Assembly (NCBI RefSeq): GCF_004361695.1
Contig: NZ_SNVW01000007.1
Span: 1-64,000 of the forward strand
Origin: Curtobacterium flaccumfaciens
Lineage (GTDB): Bacteria; Actinomycetota; Actinomycetes; Actinomycetales; Microbacteriaceae
Length of the DNA: 64,000 bases
Direction of reading: 5' to 3'
The notes beneath the pieces were generated by a model. That model searched no databases and was not told the origin of the DNA. It saw only the letters and a program-made list of their open reading frames with translations. Each line of letters opens with the position of its first letter. The first letter of the stretch is position 1. Shown one piece after another: positions 61,369-64,000 of this stretch. The translations under genes and the position numbers were made by a program.

Positions 61369-61446
61369 TGCCCGGTTGCACCCGAGGGCGGCGGCGGATC
61401 GTGGACAAGATTCGCGCGACCGAGCGCCGTCCACCAGGATGAACCC

Positions 61447-61875
61447 GTGCTCGTCTCCATCGTCTACATGAGCCGCGCGGTCGTCCCCTTCGACGACGCC
61501 GCTCTCGCCGAGCTGCTGCGCGAAGCGCGGCTCCGGAACGAGGCACTCGGCGTCTCGGGCATCCTGCTCGCGAAGGACGGCCGCTTCATGCAGCTGCTCG
61601 AGGGCCCGGCGTTCAGCGTCGACGACCGGTTCGGCGTCATCGCGAAGGACCGCCGCCACGGCGAGGTGAAGTCCCTCATCCGCGAGGACATCGAGCGCCG
61701 CCGGTTCGACGGCTGGTCGATGGCGTACCACTCGCTCGACGACACGGACGTCGCCGCCGAAGAAGGCTTCAGCCCGTTCCTGTCCGACACCGTCGACTTC
61801 CCGCGGTCGTTCGACCGCACGACCGCGGCGTGGCTCCTCAAGTGGTTCCGCGACCGCGAACTCCGCGACGTCTGA
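61447..61875 (+). CDS. BLUF-domain blue-light photoreceptor
   Basis: A 142-residue stand-alone BLUF protein that binds FAD. All key residues match the AppA numbering pattern: Y7 in SIVYMSRA, N31, Q49 in RFMQLLEG, and W90 and M92 in FDGWSMAYH, with the same spacings (24, 18, 41). The Tyr-Gln-flavin hydrogen-bond switch should therefore work. A C-terminal helical extension of about 45 residues follows and probably passes the signal. No output domain, so it acts through a partner. GTG 61447 lacks a strong ribosome site. Confidence 0.93.
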   Translation: MLVSIVYMSRAVVPFDDAALAELLREARLRNEALGVSGILLAKDGRFMQLLEGPAFSVDDRFGVIAKDRRHGEVKSLIREDIERRRFDGWSMAYHSLDDTDVAAEEGFSPFLSDTVDFPRSFDRTTAAWLLKWFRDRELRDV

Positions 61876-61928
61876 ACTCGGAACCCGGACCCCGGACCCC
61901 GACGCCAGCACACCGGCGACGCCGACCG

Positions 61929-62378
61929 TCAGCCCCGTGCGAACGCCAGGCTCTCCTCGACGATCCCGACCACCACGGCGAGCTCGTCCTCGTCGCGCGG
62001 CCCGTAGACCATGAACTCGGTCCCGAAGTCGGCGTAGCCGTGCGGCTCCGCCCAGCCCAGCGCCATCAGCTCCCGGCCCCGCTCGGGTGGCAGCACGAGG
62101 TGCACGCTCGTGTCGTCCACACCGTGCAGGTGGACGGGCTCCAGCCGGCGCCCCGGCGCGAGGGACCGTTCCGGCGCCGACTCGGCCTCGCGGTCGGTCG
62201 GGAACACGGCACGCGAACTCGCCGGTGAGACCTGGCTGTGCCCCTCGACGACGTCGGGCAGCGCGAACACCGCGGCGACGAGTCGGCCCCACAGCTCCGG
62301 CGGCGCGAGCTGGTCGACCTGGCGGTGCGGCCCCTCCACCGAGGTCGTGGGCACGGATCCTGCACGAGGTTTCGTCAT
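61929..62378 (-). CDS. Luciferase-domain (DUF5519-like) protein
   Basis: A 149-residue protein with the luciferase-like DUF5519 pattern: HLHGVDDTSVHLVLPPERG, LGWAEPHGYADFG and VYGPRDEDELAVVVGIVEES. Such proteins share no light-emitting activity with LuxAB; their role is unknown. ATG 62378 overlaps the stop of the small membrane protein upstream (ATGA), so the two are coupled. Convergent with the BLUF gene. Confidence 0.8.
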   Translation of the reverse strand: MTKPRAGSVPTTSVEGPHRQVDQLAPPELWGRLVAAVFALPDVVEGHSQVSPASSRAVFPTDREAESAPERSLAPGRRLEPVHLHGVDDTSVHLVLPPERGRELMALGWAEPHGYADFGTEFMVYGPRDEDELAVVVGIVEESLAFARG

Positions 62379-62635
62379 GTCGCCAGTCTGCCGCGGATGC
62401 GTCCGGTGACGGCGACGACACCGCCGGCGGCGAGCAGCACCAGGCCGATGCCGCCCACAGCGAGTCCGAAGAGCGCGAGGATGCCGCCGCCGATGTTCGC
62501 TCCGCCGCCGTCGTCGACCGTGACGAAGAGGGACCACAGCGCCACGGAGACACTGACGAAGCCGATGGTGACGAAGAACGTCGCGACGGTGGTCAGCACT
62601 CGGGCTGCGCTCCGCGCACCGTCGGGGATGCTCAT
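62375..62635 (-). CDS. Small two-helix membrane protein
   Basis: 86 residues with two hydrophobic segments (about 15-38 and 48-75) joined by a DDGGG linker. No family recognised. ATG 62635 is chosen; the frame extends back to 62821 without membrane-like sequence. It lies 4 bp after the TetR stop and overlaps the luciferase-like gene, so the three form an operon. Confidence 0.7.
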   Translation of the reverse strand: MSIPDGARSAARVLTTVATFFVTIGFVSVSVALWSLFVTVDDGGGANIGGGILALFGLAVGGIGLVLLAAGGVVAVTGRIRGRLAT

Positions 62636-62639
62636 GCGG

Positions 62640-63251
62640 TCAGTCTGCCGTGGCGAACGTCTCCGCCGCCACTGCGAGCAACCGCTCCCGGTGCCGCGGA
62701 TCCGCGGTCGCGCCGAGCACGACCTGCCACATCGTCCCGACGCGCTGGGACAGGTCAGCCCGACCGGTCCGGACGTCCGACACCAGCTGCACGCCCGTGA
62801 AGTACGGCACGAGGGTCGCACCGAGCTGCTCGGCGGACAGCTCGGTGCGGAGCTCTCCGCTGGCGATCGCCAGCCGGAACACGTCGACGATCCCCGCGAT
62901 CCACTGCTCGTAGAAGCTGACGGTCGCCGCCGCGAACTCGCCGCGCTCGAGCGACAGCCGGATGCCGGCGCGCACGATCGGGTCGGTGCGGAGCAGGTCG
63001 GCGATGCTCCGTGACGCGGCGATGAGCGCGGCCGTCGGTGATGTCTCGGCGTGGCTCACGACGTCGAAGGTGCGGGCGTTCTGCTCGTCGATGACGGCGA
63101 GCGCCATCGCGAGCTTGGTCGGGAAGTGGAAGTGCAGGGCACCCTGCGAGACGCCCGCGGCGCGGGCGATGCCCGCGACGGTCGCGGCGGCGTAGCCGGC
63201 GCGGTCGAACTCCTCGGCCGCGGCCACCAGGATCAGCGCACGTCGTTCCAC
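62640..63251 (-). CDS. TetR-family regulator, ArpA/ScbR-like
   Basis: 203 residues. The HTH region ATVAGIARAAGVSQGALHFHF then PTKLAMALAVIDEQ closely follows the pattern of gamma-butyrolactone receptors (ArpA, ScbR), as does the C-terminal half with YFTGVQLVSDVRTGRADL. True butyrolactone sensing is unproven. GTG 63251. First gene of a three-gene operon with the two small proteins downstream. Confidence 0.87.
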   Translation of the reverse strand: MERRALILVAAAEEFDRAGYAAATVAGIARAAGVSQGALHFHFPTKLAMALAVIDEQNARTFDVVSHAETSPTAALIAASRSIADLLRTDPIVRAGIRLSLERGEFAAATVSFYEQWIAGIVDVFRLAIASGELRTELSAEQLGATLVPYFTGVQLVSDVRTGRADLSQRVGTMWQVVLGATADPRHRERLLAVAAETFATAD

Positions 63252-63270
63252 GGTTCCAGTCTCACTGACG

Positions 63271-63302
63271 GGAGGCGCGGTGCGGGCCCGCACCGCGCCT
63301 CC
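63271..63302. repeat. Dispersed palindrome, copy 9 (perfect 32-bp)
   Basis: GGAGGCGCGGTGCGGG (63271-63286) is followed by its exact complement, with no loop. It lies between the binding-protein stop (63370) and the TetR start (63251). Confidence 0.9.
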
Positions 63303-63369
63303 AGTCCGAGGGTGGTCACGTCAGGCGACCCGGCGGGCCCGGCCGACGCCCACCGGAGCGCACCGGTGA

Positions 63370-64000
63370 TCAGGTGAGCGCGAGCAGGTTGTTGACCTGT
63401 TCGTTGATCCCGGTGAGCGTGCGGATCGACTTGCCGTTCGCGTAGACGTCGTCGAACGCGGGCTGCAGGAGCGCCTGGACGTCGGCGGGGTTCTTCGTCA
63501 CCGGGAACAGGAACGTGGTCTTCTCCTCCACCTGGCGGGTGAACGCGGACACGTCGAGCCCACGCTTCCGGAACGAGGCCACGGCGGCCTCGGTGCCGGC
63601 GGGACGCGCGGGGAACACGATGCCGGCCTTGCCGACGATCTCCTGCGCGGTGTCGCTGCCGAGGAACGCGACCCACTTCGCGGCTGCCTCGGGGTTCCTC
63701 GCCTGCTTCGTGATCGAGTCACCGAGCCCGTTGAACATCGAGGCACGGTGGCCGATCGGTCCGACGGGCGTCGGCGCGAGGGCGATGTCGAGGTCCTTCA
63801 TGTTGAGGTAGGAGCCGATCATCCACGAGCCGTTGAACGACAGCGCGCACTTGCCGGCACCGAGCTGGACCTCCGGACCGGTGGTGGTGGAGAACACCCC
63901 GTACTTCGCCATGTAGCCCTTCTCGGCGAGCCCGTAGTACCAGGCGAGGGTGTCCTGCACGACCTTCTCGTCGTAGCGGAACTTGTCGCCCCAGGGGTTC
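63370..64000 (-). CDS. ABC sugar-binding protein, C-terminal part
   Basis: The C-terminal 209 residues or so of an extracellular solute-binding protein, family 1; the N-terminus and signal lie beyond 64000. FNGSWMIGSY, followed by a stretch ending FNGLGDSITKQARNPEAAAKWVAFLGS, is typical of sugar-binding proteins of the MalE/MsmE type. It ends with a helical FDDVYANGKSIRTLTGINEQV. The stop is followed by palindrome copy 9. Permease genes would be off the window or elsewhere. Confidence 0.93.
   Translation of the reverse strand, partial: NPWGDKFRYDEKVVQDTLAWYYGLAEKGYMAKYGVFSTTTGPEVQLGAGKCALSFNGSWMIGSYLNMKDLDIALAPTPVGPIGHRASMFNGLGDSITKQARNPEAAAKWVAFLGSDTAQEIVGKAGIVFPARPAGTEAAVASFRKRGLDVSAFTRQVEEKTTFLFPVTKNPADVQALLQPAFDDVYANGKSIRTLTGINEQVNNLLALT

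Overview
The window is high-GC DNA with the gene content of a Gram-positive actinobacterium. The evidence includes many GTG starts, GTGA/ATGA overlaps in operons, several probably leaderless starts, an IdeR/DtxR iron box, a sortase-E type sorting signal, and a conserved actinobacterial trio (histidine phosphatase, DUF3090, SCO1664 family). Overall style suggests Microbacteriaceae, possibly Curtobacterium; the genus is an inference. No rRNA, CRISPR array, integrase, transposase or phage gene is visible.

Layout. 1-6430: fructan (levan/inulin) use, with an ABC sugar-binding lipoprotein, a LacI regulator, an intracellular GH32 enzyme and a secreted GH32 levanase. Three copies of one LacI-type operator tie them together. 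6430-9130: a gene-poor stretch, a VOC protein with a WYL regulator, and a membrane protein. 9146-16303: a mannitol dehydrogenase, TetR plus MMPL exporter, a 73-bp tandem repeat, MarR, a small zinc-ribbon-like protein and an Old Yellow Enzyme. 16414-25142: membrane proteins, tRNA-Arg, dienelactone hydrolase with zwf, an oxidoreductase/isomerase sugar pair, and a wall-anchored 5'-nucleotidase. 25553-29729: the efeUOB iron operon under an IdeR box. 29768-36204: a TRIC-like channel, TetR, and the MoxR-DUF58-transglutaminase operon. 36403-40959: a second isomerase/oxidoreductase sugar operon with its own LacI regulator and operator. The 3' end of that lacI is duplicated 1.1 kb downstream, around a transporter gene of foreign appearance. 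40975-50256: GNAT, a decayed HAD gene, peptidase E, a GH18-like lipoprotein, MarR/MFS, tRNA-Ser, a repeat-rich gap, an LCP protein and GntR/MFS. 50481-53868: an AAA+ ATPase and VWA pair. 54268-63251: the phosphatase/DUF3090/SCO1664 trio, an ABC exporter divergent from a two-component system, an MFS protein, a BLUF photoreceptor, a luciferase-like protein and TetR. 63370-64000: the C-terminal part of another sugar-binding protein.

How it works together: the window is mainly a plant-carbohydrate and environment-sensing toolkit of small regulator-plus-target modules. The least ordinary features are (a) nine dispersed GC-rich palindromes built on GGAGGCGCGG, mostly at gene 3' ends; (b) a levanase whose catalytic propeller is split by a beta-rich module that is itself split by a second copy of the same module; (c) the lacI 3'-end duplication around the foreign-looking insert; and (d) the 73-bp tandem repeat before a MarR gene. 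I found no convincing new defence or mobile system.
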